NCBI GenBank assembly: GCA_900539255.1
Contig: UQBJ01000004.1
Location: forward strand, 9,557-73,556
DNA length: 64,000 bases
Reading direction: 5' to 3'
Source of the DNA: an uncultured Campylobacter sp.
GTDB lineage: Bacteria > Campylobacterota > Campylobacteria > Campylobacterales > Campylobacteraceae
The position numbers were made by a program, and so were the translations under genes. Shown here piece by piece: positions 37,659 to 47,857 of this stretch. Each line of letters opens with the position of its first letter. The first letter of the stretch is position 1. Under the pieces are notes generated by a model. The model worked only from the letters and a program-made list of their open reading frames with translations, searched no databases and had not been told where the DNA came from.

Positions 37659-38524
37659 CCTTTTCGCAAATCATCTTAAATTTACAGCAGTTTTGGCAAA
37701 AACAAGGTTGCGTGATAATGCAGCCTTACGATATGCCAGCAGGTGCAGGCACTTTTCACCCCGCGACTTTTTTGCGAAGCCTTGACGACAAGCCTTGGGC
37801 TTGCGCTTATGTCGCCCCAAGCCGCCGCCCAAGCGATGGCAGATACGGCGAAAACCCAAACCGACTCGGCGCTTACTATCAGTTTCAAGTTCTCATCAAA
37901 CCAAGCCCCGATGACATACAAACACTTTATCTTAAAAGCCTTGAAACGCTAGGCTTTGACTTAAAAAACCACGACATTCGCTTTGTGGAGGACAACTGGG
38001 AAAGCCCGAGCCTTGGAGCATGGGGGCTTGGCTGGGAAGTGTGGCTTGATGGTATGGAAGTTACGCAATTTACTTATTTTCAGCAAGTCGGCGGTATCGC
38101 CGTAAAGCAAGTAAGTGCCGAAATCACCTATGGTTTAGAGCGACTGGCTATGTATTTGCAAAATGTCGATAATGTCTATGACATAGTTTGGAACGACTTT
38201 GCAGGCTCAAAGGTGCTTTATGGCGATGTCCATAAGCAAAGCGAGTTTGAGTATAGCACCTACAACTTTGAGTTAAGCTCGGTTGAAATGCTCAATCACC
38301 AGTTTGAAAACGCCTACAAAGAGTGCAAAAGCGTGCTAGAAAGAGGCTTTGCCTTGCCAGCTTATGATTATTGCTTGCTTGCGGCGCACACTTTCAACCT
38401 TTTAGACGCGCGCGGTGCGATTTCAGTTACCCAAAGGCAAGATTATATGCTTAAAATCCGCGAGCTTTCAAAAAGCTGTGCTGAAATTTACACGCAAAGC
38501 AAGTATTTACACAAAGCAAACTAG
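37655..38524 (+). CDS. glyQ: Glycyl-tRNA synthetase alpha subunit
   Basis: A 289 aa catalytic alpha chain of the alpha2-beta2 glycyl-tRNA synthetase. Seen: the highly conserved [18 protein letters not shown] (about 19-36), [19 protein letters not shown] (about 52-70) and [24 protein letters not shown]. The start overlaps the upstream stop (ATGA). The beta subunit glyS lies 10 kb away on the minus strand; separate locations are usual in this group. Confidence 0.97.
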   Translation: MTFSQIILNLQQFWQKQGCVIMQPYDMPAGAGTFHPATFLRSLDDKPWACAYVAPSRRPSDGRYGENPNRLGAYYQFQVLIKPSPDDIQTLYLKSLETLGFDLKNHDIRFVEDNWESPSLGAWGLGWEVWLDGMEVTQFTYFQQVGGIAVKQVSAEITYGLERLAMYLQNVDNVYDIVWNDFAGSKVLYGDVHKQSEFEYSTYNFELSSVEMLNHQFENAYKECKSVLERGFALPAYDYCLLAAHTFNLLDARGAISVTQRQDYMLKIRELSKSCAEIYTQSKYLHKAN

Positions 38525-38558
38525 CCTTTACGCTCAAACGCCGTTCATCAAGGCTAGT
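38520..38558. terminator. Possible shared terminator between glyQ and the HTH gene
   Basis: ACTAGCCTT (38520-38528) pairs with AAGGCTAGT (38550-38558) across a 21-nt loop, covering the stop codons of the convergent genes. No clear T tract follows. Confidence 0.35.
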
Positions 38559-38790
38559 CCTTTGGCGCGCCCGAAATTTTTCCGCCAAAGGCTTGAATTT
38601 CTTGTCTGATTTTCTCATCTATCCTTTCTAACTCATCGGCGTTTTGACGCATTTGCTCTAAAAGGGCGTCAAATTCAAAGCCAAGCATTACAATGCGGTA
38701 TAAATTTGGCTTGTGCTTGCGCCAATTATACAGCGTGCTGTTATCCACGCCCAGCAACGCCGCCTTGTCCCTTTTACTCAGCTTTTTCAT
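38554..38790 (-). CDS. Small helix-turn-helix protein
   Basis: A 78 aa protein. Residues about 5-30 (KRDKAALLGVDNSTLYNWRKHKPNLY) form a helix-turn-helix like those of short phage or plasmid regulators; the rest is an acidic helix. No strong ribosome binding site was seen. It is convergent with glyQ and divergent from a group of small genes, which it might regulate (inference). Confidence 0.65.
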   Translation of the reverse strand: MKKLSKRDKAALLGVDNSTLYNWRKHKPNLYRIVMLGFEFDALLEQMRQNADELERIDEKIRQEIQAFGGKISGAPKD

Positions 38791-38922
38791 CGTTTCGCTC
38801 GCCTTTTTTGCGTAAATTTTGGCGCATTGTATAGAATTTGTGCTTATAAAAAAACTTTTGAAATATACTACTATTTTTTAAAAAATAATTGTATATTTCA
38901 GCTTTTTTTAAGGAAAGTGTGA

Positions 38923-38928
38923 TATAAT
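38923..38928 (+). promoter_or_regulatory. -10 box of the small secreted-protein genes
   Basis: TATAAT 32 nt upstream of ATG 38960, in the gap divergent to the HTH gene. Confidence 0.55.
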
Positions 38929-38959
38929 GCTAGAAAATTTTTTAGAAAAAGGAGCAAAA

Positions 38960-39169
38960 ATGCCAAAAGAATACATAGGACATTCAGGCACACGCTACAA
39001 ATATGATTTAAATAATCCTATCGACAAACAAGCCTATGAGCTTGATTTACTCGCTCAAACAAATGATGCGATAAATCCAAACATTGAACTTGATAGGGCT
39101 ATGGGACAAAATTTTGCTGGGGCAATGTTAAACAATAATATACCCACACTCAATAAAGATAAAAAATGA
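38960..39169 (+). CDS. Small hypothetical protein
   Basis: A 69 aa polar protein (begins MPKEYIGHSGTRYKYDLN) with no known motif or signal peptide. The ATG follows AAAAAGGAGC at ideal spacing; a longer frame from 38927 lacks a site and would start at the promoter. It overlaps the next gene by 4 nt, so it is probably co-translated with the Sel1-repeat protein. Confidence 0.6.
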   Translation: MPKEYIGHSGTRYKYDLNNPIDKQAYELDLLAQTNDAINPNIELDRAMGQNFAGAMLNNNIPTLNKDKK

Positions 39170-39708
39170 AAAGGCTAGTTATAGTGCTTGTCCTTGTGGC
39201 GAGTGCGGGCTTAAATGCTAAAAATTTAAGCGGTGAGGAGTTTTATGAGCTTGTTAATGATTGTGTAGAAAATGAAAACAAGGATTCTTGTCAAAGACTG
39301 ATTGATAGTGGGCAATTAGCAAGTGTAGAAGAATGTGATAAAAATACTTGCTCTATTATAGCCTTTATTTATGGCGATGTTGTCAAAAATTATTATAAAG
39401 CAAATGCCTACTATAAAACAGATTGCGAAAGATTTAATTCGTCATTAGCTTGTTATAGTGTAGGACAATTATATAATGAAGGAAAAGGCGTTAAACAAGA
39501 TTTTTTCACAGCCAAAAAATACTTTGAAAAAGCGTGCAATTTAAATCTTGGTGATGCTTGCAATAGCTTAGGCTTTTTATATAGCAAAGGAAAAGGCGTG
39601 AAACAAAACTACTCCGCAGCTAAAAAATACTACGGCAAGAGTTGTGATTTAGGCGACCAAATGGGTTGTGATAATTATAAAATACTTAATGAGCAAGGAA
39701 TTCAGTAA
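39166..39708 (+). CDS. Secreted Sel1-repeat, cysteine-rich protein (Hcp-like)
   Basis: A 180 aa exported protein: signal peptide about 1-18 (VLVLVASAGLNA), then cysteine-paired helical repeats. Two clear Sel1 repeats (LACYSVGQLYNEGKGVKQDFFTAKKYFEKAC and the following DACNSLGFLYSKGKGVKQNY unit) show the Cys spacing of Helicobacter cysteine-rich proteins, where each repeat holds a disulfide. Such proteins are secreted and interact with host or cell wall; the specific role here is unknown. Disulfides would need the DsbA-like enzyme found at 6.1 kb. Confidence 0.8.
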   Translation: MKRLVIVLVLVASAGLNAKNLSGEEFYELVNDCVENENKDSCQRLIDSGQLASVEECDKNTCSIIAFIYGDVVKNYYKANAYYKTDCERFNSSLACYSVGQLYNEGKGVKQDFFTAKKYFEKACNLNLGDACNSLGFLYSKGKGVKQNYSAAKKYYGKSCDLGDQMGCDNYKILNEQGIQ

Positions 39709-39739
39709 GATTTACAAATTTAAACCAAAGGAGGATATA

Positions 39740-39940
39740 ATGAAAAAAGTAATTTGTGCAATCATCTTTGCATTTGTAAGTAGTGCGAGTGCATACTACA
39801 TAAATGGCGAGAACGCCACGCTAGAAAGGTGTTCTTACGAGCAGTATGGCAACAAATACGGCTATGTAGGGACATATAAAGGCACTAGTGGCACGACTTA
39901 TAGAGTGTTTTTTGAAAATCGCAATGATTGCGACTATTGA
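39740..39940 (+). CDS. Small secreted protein
   Basis: A 66 aa protein with a signal peptide (MKKVICAIIFAFVSSASAYY, cleavage near ASA) and a mature part of about 48 residues rich in Tyr, Gly and Asn with two cysteines. AAAGGAGGATATA precedes ATG 39740. It ends the group of small genes; a stop-overlapping hairpin (CGACTATTG with CAATAAGTCG, 39931-39956) follows. Function unknown. Confidence 0.65.
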   Translation: MKKVICAIIFAFVSSASAYYINGENATLERCSYEQYGNKYGYVGTYKGTSGTTYRVFFENRNDCDY

Positions 39941-40054
39941 CTTTCGCAATAAGTCGTAGCAACTCTTTGCCTACTCGTCATTGAGTGCAAAATGCTTGTC
40001 ATACCAACTTGTTTTTGGTATACTGACTTGTATTGTTTTACTGAACACTCTTTT

Positions 40055-40567
40055 TGTCATACTGAGCGCAGCGAAGTATCCACAAATTCAAAGCGTATTT
40101 TAAATTCTTTGGATTTTTCGCTAACGCTCAAAATGACAAAATCCGCCGTCATTGCACGCTTTGCAAATTCAAAGCGTGCTTTTGTCCGTCATTACCAAGC
40201 AAAGCATAAAAACACTTCTAATCGTCATTGCGAGCAAGGCATAGCCTTGCGTGGCAATCCACGAATTCAAAAACAAACCCTTTTCAAACCCTTGCTTTTT
40301 CTTAACCTAATCATTATAAGTTGCTTTTAGCGTTGATTTTCTTAATCTATGATTTTTAACCTATTGTTGTAAGTTGATTTCACCCTTGACTTTTTTCTTA
40401 ATCTAATCCTTAGATTCTTTATATTTGTCATACTGAGCGCAGCGAAGTATCCAAAAATTCTTTACATTGTCATACTGAGGCGTTAGCCGAAGTATCCATA
40501 AATTTAAAGCGTGTATTAAATTCTTTGGATTTTTCGCTTTGTGCTAACGCACTCCGCTCAAAATGAC
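40055..40567. repeat. Cluster of REP-like repeats (families A and B)
   Basis: In the 39941-40764 gap. Family A: 40055-40083, 40426-40453 and 40468-40498 (TGTCATACTGAGC...GCGAAGTATCCA), and inverted 40110-40138 and 40526-40567 (TGGATTTTTCGC...CTCAAAATGAC). Family B: 40223-40262 (CGTCATTGCGAGC...GGCAATCCACG). No gene was found here; reading frames consist of translated repeat. Confidence 0.85.
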
Positions 40568-40764
40568 GAAATCTGCCGTCATTGCACGCTTTGCAAATTC
40601 TCACAAGGACAGCGGCAAAAGCGCAATTTTTCTTTTAAAATTTGCTCGCAACTAGCGAGCAAAAAGCGCAAATTCTTTTAAAACCGCACTCGCAAAGACA
40701 GCTTATAAAGCAAATTCACAAGGCTTTGCGCTAGATTACTGCGCAAATTTTGTCAAATTTGCGT

Positions 40765-42573
40765 TTAGCCCTTTGCTTTTTCCATTCTTTTGCGTTGCGT
40801 TGGGTCAAGGTAGCGTTTGCGCACGCGCACGCTTTGCGGGGTTACCTCGACTAGCTCGTCCTCTTCTATCCACTCCAAAGCCCGCTCTAAACTCAGTTTG
40901 CGCGGTGGCACGAGTTTTATGGCTTCATCGCTTCCGCTGGCACGGACATTTGTGAGATTTTTGCCCTTTATGGGATTGACATCAAGGTCGTTTGGACGAC
41001 TATGCTCGCCGATAATCATTCCCACATAGACTTTTGTCTGCGGTTCGATGAAAAGCACGCCCCTATCTTGCAGGTTAAAAAGCGAGTAGCCAAGCGCAAC
41101 GCCGTTTTCCATACTGATTAAAGCCCCATTTCCACGCTTTTCAACCCCACCGCTAAAAGGGCGAAACTCCAAAAAGCTGTGGTTCATCACGCCTTCGCCT
41201 TTGGTGTCGGTTAAAAACTGCGAGCGAAAGCCGATAAGCCCGCGTGCTGGGATTTCAAATTCAAGTCGCGTTTGCCCGTCCCCTGTGGGCGACATATTTT
41301 TCATTTCAGCCTTGCGTTTGCCGAGCTTTTCTATAACCGCACCGCTGAATTCATCTGGCACATCGATAACTAAATGCTCAAAAGGCTCTGTTTTTACGCC
41401 GTTTTCGTTTTTTACGATGACCTCAGGGCGTCCCATACAAAACTCAAAGCCCTCGCGGCGCATATTTTCAGCTAAAATGGTGATTTGCAGCTCCCCGCGC
41501 CCGCTCACCTTAAATTTGCCCTCGCCATTTGGCTCAAATTTCATCGCAATGTTCGTTTTCATCTCGCTTTCAAGGCGTTCGGCGATTTTGTTGCTCGTTA
41601 CGCTCTTGCCCTCAGTGCCAGCAAGGGGTCCGTCATTGACAGAAAAAACTATGCTTAAAGTCGGCTCTTCGATGTGCAGCGGGTCAAGCGGCATAGGATT
41701 TGCGCTATCTACGATACTATCACCCACATCAAGTGCTTCAAAGCCCGCAATCGCCACTATATCTCCCACAAAGGCTTCATCAATGTCCGTTTTTTCAAGC
41801 CCCATAAAGCCGATGAGCTTTGAAATGCGCCCATTTACCTTTGTGCCATCAGCCTTAGCAAGCGTTACGCTTTCATTTTTCTTTACCTTGCCGTTAAAAA
41901 TTCGCGCGATGCCGATTTTACCGACAAAATTATCATAGCCTAGCGTGAAAACCTGCAACTGCAAGGGGTTTTCCACGCTGCCACTTGGAGCTGGCACACG
42001 CTCTAAAATCGTCTCAAAAAGCGGCTGCATATCCTTGCTTTCATCGTTTAAATCAAGCTTTGCGTAGCCATTTTTTGCCGCTGCATACACTATGGCAAAG
42101 TCTAGCTGCTCGTCATTTGCGCCCAAAGCCACAAACAAATCAAAGATTTCATTCACCACGCGGTCTGGTTCGGCGGCGGGTTTGTCGATTTTGTTGATGA
42201 TGACAATGGGGCGAAGTCCTAGTGTAAGGGCTTTTTTCACCACAAATTTGGTTTGAGGCATTACGCCTTCTTGCGCATCGACAAGCAAAAGCACGCCATC
42301 GACCATTTTTAGCACTCGTTCAACCTCTCCGCCAAAATCAGCGTGTCCGGGCGTGTCGATGATATTGATTTTTGTGCCTTTATAATTTATCGCGGTGTTC
42401 TTTGAAAGTATGGTGATACCGCGTTCTTTTTCTATGTCGTTGCTGTCCATTACGCGCTCAGCAATTTGCTCGCGCTCGCTAAAAGTGCCTGATTGCTTTA
42501 AAAGCTCATCAACCATAGTGGTTTTGCCGTGATCCACGTGGGCGATAACGGCGATATTTCGTATGTTTTGCAA
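40765..42573 (-). CDS. typA: Translational GTPase TypA/BipA
   Basis: A 602 aa ribosome-associated GTPase that helps large-subunit assembly, especially under stress. Seen: P-loop AHVDHGKTT (about 11-19), [11 protein letters not shown] switch [15 protein letters not shown] switch [10 protein letters not shown], a central domain and the BipA-specific C-terminus. The start is TTG at 42573 after GGAGAAAACC. It is flanked on both sides by repeat-rich intergenic DNA. Confidence 0.96.
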   Translation of the reverse strand: MQNIRNIAVIAHVDHGKTTMVDELLKQSGTFSEREQIAERVMDSNDIEKERGITILSKNTAINYKGTKINIIDTPGHADFGGEVERVLKMVDGVLLLVDAQEGVMPQTKFVVKKALTLGLRPIVIINKIDKPAAEPDRVVNEIFDLFVALGANDEQLDFAIVYAAAKNGYAKLDLNDESKDMQPLFETILERVPAPSGSVENPLQLQVFTLGYDNFVGKIGIARIFNGKVKKNESVTLAKADGTKVNGRISKLIGFMGLEKTDIDEAFVGDIVAIAGFEALDVGDSIVDSANPMPLDPLHIEEPTLSIVFSVNDGPLAGTEGKSVTSNKIAERLESEMKTNIAMKFEPNGEGKFKVSGRGELQITILAENMRREGFEFCMGRPEVIVKNENGVKTEPFEHLVIDVPDEFSGAVIEKLGKRKAEMKNMSPTGDGQTRLEFEIPARGLIGFRSQFLTDTKGEGVMNHSFLEFRPFSGGVEKRGNGALISMENGVALGYSLFNLQDRGVLFIEPQTKVYVGMIIGEHSRPNDLDVNPIKGKNLTNVRASGSDEAIKLVPPRKLSLERALEWIEEDELVEVTPQSVRVRKRYLDPTQRKRMEKAKG

Positions 42574-42786
42574 GGTTTTCTCCGTAAATTTTTGTCATAA
42601 AAAAGGCGTATTATAGCAAAAAATTTGAAATTTGCTAGGGTTTTTTGCGCTTTTTGCGGTGTAAATTTGCGTGAAATTTAGCAAAATTGAAGCGGATTTA
42701 AGCAAAATGCTTGTTTTTTTTAAAAAATTCAATTTAACTCTTTTCTCAAAAAAGTCGCTTTGTTGAGTATAAATTTTTACTAAAAT

Positions 42787-42902
42787 CGTCATCGCAAGAG
42801 TTTGCAAAGCAAAGCGTGCAAATTTTTGACAATCCATAAATTTAAGGCGTATTTTAAAATTTTTATGGATTTTTCGCTTTCTAGCGAAAGCTCAAAATGA
42901 CA
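42787..42902. repeat. REP-like repeat pair upstream of typA
   Basis: A family-B-like copy (CGTCATCGCAAG...GACAATCCA, 42787-42837) and an inverted family-A copy (TGGATTTTTCGC...GCTCAAAATGAC, 42866-42902). Confidence 0.7.
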
Positions 42903-43320
42903 AAGGTTTGAGATTTTTCAAAAATTCCAAAATCCAAACAAATTTCCAAGAAAATTCAAAAAATTCAAGCAAAATTTTAAACAAATTTAAATTCGCCCAA
43001 AAATTTCTCCAAAAATTCCAAAATCCAAAAAAATCTCCAAAAAATTCAAAAATTTCCCTAAAAATTCAAATTTTTTCAACAAATTTTAAAATTTCCAAAC
43101 AAATTTAAAATCTCCCCCAAATTTTGAAAAAATTAAACAAAATCCAAAAAATTCCAAGAAAATTCAAAAAATTCCAAAAAAAATTTCCCAAAAAATTTAA
43201 AAATTTAAAAAATTCAAAACTCCTCAAAAATTTTTTCAAATTTTCTTAAAACTTTACAAATTTTTCAAAACTTTCGTGCAAATTTTAGCATTTTTTCTTA
43301 AATCATCTTTAAATTTACCC
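42903..43320. other. Low-complexity AAATT(C/T)-rich tract
   Basis: About 400 bp composed almost only of AAAATTCCAAAATCC-like and AAATTTAAAA-like units, with RAATTY sites every 10-20 bp. No credible gene; a 66-codon frame is an artefact of the repeats. It lies between typA and the TonB receptor leader. Confidence 0.7.
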
Positions 43321-43339
43321 AAAATTCCAAAAATCAAGA

Positions 43340-43350
43340 CCCCCCCCCCC
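43340..43350 (+). repeat. Intergenic C11 tract
   Basis: Eleven C in non-coding DNA about 600 nt upstream of the TonB receptor start. Slippage here could affect a promoter, or it may be inert. Confidence 0.75.
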
Positions 43351-43601
43351 ATCAGCACGAGCAAAGCTACATTTCATCGTAGTTTGAGCTTTGTTTTTGT
43401 AGGCGAGTTTAGCACAAATTTAGCGAATTTTTGCAAGAATTTCTAAATTTTTGACGCATTTTCTTAAATTTATGTTAAAATATGCTGTTTTTGGTTTTTA
43501 GGATTAAATCAGGTTGATTTAGTTGAGTCAAACGGGCTTGCAAAGCCTTTGTTGTCAGCATTTGCGAGAGTTTAAAGCAAGGTTGCGACCAGCAAAAAAG
43601 G

Positions 43602-43691
43602 CTTGCCAAGTGTCAAGCAAGTTTCGCCAAAGCTTAAAGCAAACAAGACTTGCAAAGTGTCAAAGCAAGTTTCGCCAAAGCTTAAAGCAAA
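43602..43691 (+). repeat. Two 42-43 bp direct repeats in the receptor leader
   Basis: Copies at 43602-43643 and 43649-43691 share AGTGTCAA(A)GCAAGTTTCG followed by CCAAAGCTTAAAGCAAA, with a period of 47 bp. Confidence 0.8.
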
Positions 43692-43926
43692 AGTTGGAAC
43701 GAAATTTGCTAGCAGACACATACCTAGCCCATAAAGGCTAACGAACGGCAAACGGATGAGCCACTCTCATTTATCCGCCTTGTCAGCGTCATCGAGGACA
43801 GCCAGACAAGACGAGTTGAGCGCAGTCCCAGCGCAGCAGTTCAGCCTAAAAGCTAGATTTGTCGGAGTAGGGCGCGCGCGTTAGATTGTCAGCGAGCCTT
43901 ACCAACCACGGCGAAACGAATTCGCC
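43692..43926 (+). promoter_or_regulatory. Structured 5' leader of the TonB receptor (riboswitch candidate)
   Basis: Less AT-rich than nearby intergenic DNA and full of hairpins: CGGAT/ATCCG near 43753-43777, CTTGTC/GACAAG near 43779-43810, and GGCGAA/TTCGCC (43910-43926) just ahead of the ribosome binding site. GCCACT (43760) followed by AGCCAG (43800) loosely recalls the cobalamin riboswitch core, but the full B12 box is not present, so the class is uncertain. Confidence 0.35.
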
Positions 43927-43947
43927 TATTTTACGAAAGGATATACG

Positions 43948-46900
43948 ATGAAAAGACTACTTCTCATCATCACACTTGTGCTTTTTAGCGCAGGTTTCAT
44001 CACTGAGGCGTTTGCAGCACCAGCACGGGGGGGGGGCTGCTACTAAGCGCACCGCCAAAAAGGCTACCACAGCCAAAAAAAGAGTTGCGACCAAAAAGGT
44101 AGCCAAGCAGCGCACTCAGCGCGCACCATTAGAAGCAGTGAGCAAACTCACTGAATTCCAGCAAGATTTCCAAGCCAAAGAAGCGAAAAAGCGTGGCAAA
44201 GAGCAGCAGTTAGGGCTTATGCCTAGTGAGATAAACATTCTCAACCACAATGTCTTCCACGCCGATGCCGCCGCCATTCGCGGTGCGAGAGAGACAGAGC
44301 AAGCCTTGCGCTACTTGCCTTTCGTTACCGTCATCAACACAGCGGGCTTTGGCTACAACTTCGACATTCGCGGACAAGGGCGTTTAAGCTCCAACGGCGT
44401 GAAAATGTTTATCAACGGCGTTCCCGTTACGCCTGTGGATAGCTACTTTCAGCCTATGCCCATCCACACCCTTATCCCAACCAACATTCAAGAGATAGAA
44501 GTCTTCCCCGGTAGCGGTGCAGTGCTTTACGGCTCAGGCACCAAAGGCGGCACGATAAATATCATCACAAGTAAGCGACAAAACCCTTACTTCCTAGTAG
44601 GCGGCGGCTATGTCAATACCACAGCGAGCAAGGGCAACAGCTTCAACGCCTTTGCGCAAGCGGCTGAGAATTTAGGGCGTGATTTAAAAGTCAATGCAGC
44701 CCTTGCCGCTAGCGTTTTAGGCGGACCGCGCACTGATGACAGCTTACTTGCTGCACAAGCCACACTCGGGGCTGAGTATAAAATGGGCGTAGGACAAGCC
44801 ATCAGCTTTGACGCTGATGCTTACTATGGCAAGGTAAAAACCACTCCCTACAACTCACTTTTGGATTTTACAAACATAAACGAGTTTATGCGCAGCACGC
44901 TTTCTTTGCCCGGACAAAGCTTGCAAGGCTATGCCGCGCAATCACCTTATGAGGAAAACCGCTATATGTGTTTAGCAGGTATGGGTGGCTGTGCCTTTGG
45001 CACAAACGATTTCGAGCCTACCGATGAGGACAGAGCGACTCCGGGCTATGGCACCATAGACACGACTCAAATCCGCGCCACAGCGAAAATCAACTATTTC
45101 AGCCAGCTTGCCCGCAGACTTGAATTCAACGCCGCAGGCTTTGCGGACTTTGGCAGCAAAAAGTATAACGAGCATAAAATGAACACTCCATTTTTCGTGC
45201 TTGGTTATGTCGACCCCAAAGACCTTAACTATGGACCAAACGGCACGCCTTTGCCTGCACTCAAAAATGACGGCAACCGCACGCCTACACACTGGAACAA
45301 AGGCTACAACTGGTTTTTACCCCGTGTAACTCACCCTTATCGTGTGATAAATTCGGGTTGGACGACTCCGCCCGCCGTTGTTGGAAACACGCCACTTGCC
45401 GAAAATGTCCTTGTGCCTGAAACAGGACCTGTTATCAAAAGCTACACCGATATGCAAGGCAATGTCATCGAAGCAGACGGCGAGCGTGCCGACTGGCAGC
45501 TCATCGACCAAAGCGGTTCTAAATTTGATGAGTATAAATTCGGTGTCAAACCACGCATCGACTGGCGACACCAAAACGGCTTGTTTGTCTTTGGTATTGA
45601 CTTTTCGTATGAAATGAGCAAGAGAAATTCAAAGACTTATTTAAGGCAAGCCATCGCGGACGGCTCAGCAATGGGCGGTGTCAAGGGTTACAATAACAAC
45701 TATCCAGGCACTGACTTGCGCTATGGTTCAGCGAGCTTTTCAAGCCTTATGGCAAATATCGAGGACAAAACCGACATCAATGTCCTTACCACAGGTGTGT
45801 ATTTCTTAGAGCGTTACGATATGAGCCGTGAGCTATCACTTGGCGTAGGCGCACGCTATGAGATGAAAAACTACAATGTCAAAGTCAAAGATACCTTTGA
45901 GGGCAAAAAACTTGCCTTTAAGGACTTGAATGCAGACGGCACATACTGCAATGGAAACGCAAACTGCCCCGACTTTGTGGATTATGACAGCGGCACCGTG
46001 CTACAAACCACAAACAAGGCTGGCGAAAACAACCCAGACGGCATAGCCACACACGAGGCAGATGGGGATTACAGCAAAAACCACGACAACTTCACCTTTG
46101 AGCTAGCCCCCGTTTATCGCTACTCAGGCACAGGACTCATCTACGCAAGAGGCGAGCTAGGCTACAACGCACCGCCTGCTTGGGCTATGCTTCGTCGTAT
46201 CGGTATAGTGTGGGGCGCGACTAATACAAGGGATAACTGGCAACAAATGTCAAGATGGGACGCGCAAAATCAAAATGTCCAACAACTACCAGCCGCTTCG
46301 CCTTTTGGTAAGGTGCTTGAATTTGACTTTGACTTTGAAAACACCGACCTTAAAAACGAAATCTACTACACCGCTGAGCTTGGCTGGAAAGAAACCATCG
46401 GCAGACGCATAGTGCCTTTGGGGCTTATGGACATCGACATAACAGGCATTATGCTAAGCGCAAGCGTCTTTTACACAGGCAGTCAAAACGAATTTTACTT
46501 TGAGGGCGACACTTGGAGTGGTATGACCTTTGGCAACTACAAACAATCACGCCGCATAGGCGCAGAAGTAGCAGCCGAGCAGTATCTTTTCGGTGGGCTT
46601 ATCGGCTTTAATGAGTCTTTTACCTACCTAAAAGCACAGCAAAAAGACGCTACGATAGGCTGGGCGGCTATACCCTACACTTATGACTGGAAAGCCACGC
46701 TTGGAGCAGCTGTGGATATAAGCGGTTATTTGGAAGTAGTCGATGTGGGCGTAAGCGTTTGGCTACAAAATTCAATCTACGGCAACCAAAACATTTACTC
46801 TACAAGGATAAATGTTATCCCTGGCAAATTAGACGCGACGAACGCTGAAACTAATACCCCTGCGCCTATCTTTGTAACCCAAAGAGAAGAGAAAAAACTC

Positions 46901-47101
46901 AACCCTTATCTAGTGAGCGACTTTGGCTTGACTGTGAATATAAACAAAGGTATGGGAACGGTAACAGCGGGTGTAAAAAATGTTTTCAACACCTTTTACT
47001 ATGACTACTACAACAACGACCGCAGCGCCGTAGTCAATGAAAACCGCTATGTCATCGGACGCGGACGCACCGTCTTCGTCGAAGGAACTTTTAAATACTA
47101 A
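43948..47101 (+). CDS. TonB-dependent outer-membrane receptor, phase-OFF at G10 tract
   Basis: The gene starts at ATG 43948 (AAAGGATATACG upstream) with signal peptide MKRLLLIITLVLFSAGF, cleaved near EAFA. A G10 tract at 44027-44036 throws it out of frame, giving a 32-codon product. With nine G the frame joins the 1000-residue remainder: a Lys/Thr/Ala-rich basic segment, a plug domain (NVFHADAAAIRGARE, IRGQGRLSSNGVKMFINGVPV, GSGAVLYGSGTKGGTINIIT) and a long barrel ending in phenylalanine-type YKY (VFVEGTFKY). It imports a scarce ligand, iron complex, cobalamin or nickel, by TonB energy; the ligand cannot be told. About 1050 aa, large for the family. Confidence 0.88.
44027..44036 (+). repeat. 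G10 phase-variation tract in receptor gene
   Basis: Ten G right after the signal-peptide coding region. G10 yields TAA at 44044-44046; G9 (or G12) restores the full frame. The downstream reading frame is intact for over 3 kb, which shows the gene is kept functional in part of the population. Confidence 0.88.
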
Positions 47102-47146
47102 AAGTTTGCTTTCGCTTGTCAGACGACTTTGCGGACAAACAAAAAA

Positions 47147-47167
47147 GGCGAGAACACTCTCGCCTTT
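47147..47167 (+). terminator. Terminator after TonB receptor
   Basis: GGCGAGA-ACAC-TCTCGCC (47147-47164) followed by TTT; AAAAAA precedes it. Confidence 0.8.
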
Positions 47168-47211
47168 ACGAAAGCAACTTTTTTAAATACCAAAAGTTTG
47201 CTTTCGCTTTA

Positions 47212-47241
47212 AAAGAAACCCTTAAACACTAGGGTTTCTTT
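47212..47241 (+). terminator. Second hairpin after TonB receptor
   Basis: AAAGAAACCCT and AGGGTTTCTTT arms (11 bp) with an 8-nt loop. Possibly a back-up terminator usable on both strands. Confidence 0.65.
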
Positions 47242-47243
47242 GC

Positions 47244-47643
47244 CGTCATTGCGAGCAAATTTTGCAAAAATTTGCGTAGCAATCCACAAAAGACTGAGAG
47301 AATAATCTCTCAATCTTTTTTTATGCCTTAAAATCCTTGTCATACTGAGCGCAGCGAAGTATCCACAAAATCAAAGTGCGGATTGCACCTTTAAGCGTGA
47401 TTTTTTACCTTAAATTCAAAGCGTGCCTTAAATTCTGTGGATATTTCGCTAACGCTCAATATGACAATATGGATTTTTCGCTACACTCAAAATGACAAAA
47501 ACCTTGTCATACTTTTATAAATTGTCATACTGAGCCTTTGGCGAAGTATCTATAAATTCAAAGTGTGTCTTAAATTCTGTGGATATTTCACTAACGCTCA
47601 ATATAACAAGCGGTGTGGATTTTTCGCTACGCACAAAATGACA
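47244..47643. repeat. Cluster of REP-like repeats (families A and B)
   Basis: Family B at 47244-47286 (CGTCATTGCGAGC...GTAGCAATCCA). Family A at 47339-47368 and 47523-47550 (direct), and 47438-47466, 47470-47497, 47579-47608 and 47616-47643 (inverted). The copies are imperfect, as in a diverging repeat family. No gene is present. Confidence 0.85.
47295..47321 (+). terminator. Hairpin with T tract
   Basis: TGAGAGA-ATAA-TCTCTCA (47295-47312) followed by ATCTTTTTTT. Sequence-wise the best terminator here, although no gene ends close upstream other than the receptor. Confidence 0.6.
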
Positions 47644-47857
47644 AGGGTTTTTAGCATTTAAGCGTGATAAATTTACAATGTGTAATTAAATTTAAGACAA
47701 AATTTGAAATTAAGGCAAAAAATTTAAATTTAAAGTAAAAGTTGAATTTAAGACGAAAATCTCGAATTTAAAATAAAATTTAAGGCAAAAAGCTTCAAAA
47801 TTTAAGACAAAACTTTAAATTTAAAGCAAAAAATTTTGATTTTAAGGTGCGTTTGGA
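47644..47857. other. AAATTTAAG-rich spacer
   Basis: About 210 bp of repeated GAATTTAAGACAAAA-like units with a RAATTY site about every 15 bp; no gene. Confidence 0.6.

Noticed and set aside
39992..40330. 112-codon frame with TERSEVSTNS and HCEQGIALRGNP
   Set aside because: Again translated repeats in an intergenic region; no start site signal.
42908..43108. 66-codon frame FFKNSKIQTNFQENS
   Set aside because: Pure low-complexity AAATTCCAAAATCC repeats.
43523..43741. 72-codon frame in the TonB leader
   Set aside because: Translates the 47-bp spaced repeats; initiation site absent. It is better seen as RNA leader.
43692..43926. Firm call of a cobalamin riboswitch
   Set aside because: Only two short core-like strings match in the right order; the full B12 box and the GGTGAA-type element were not found, so I report only a candidate.
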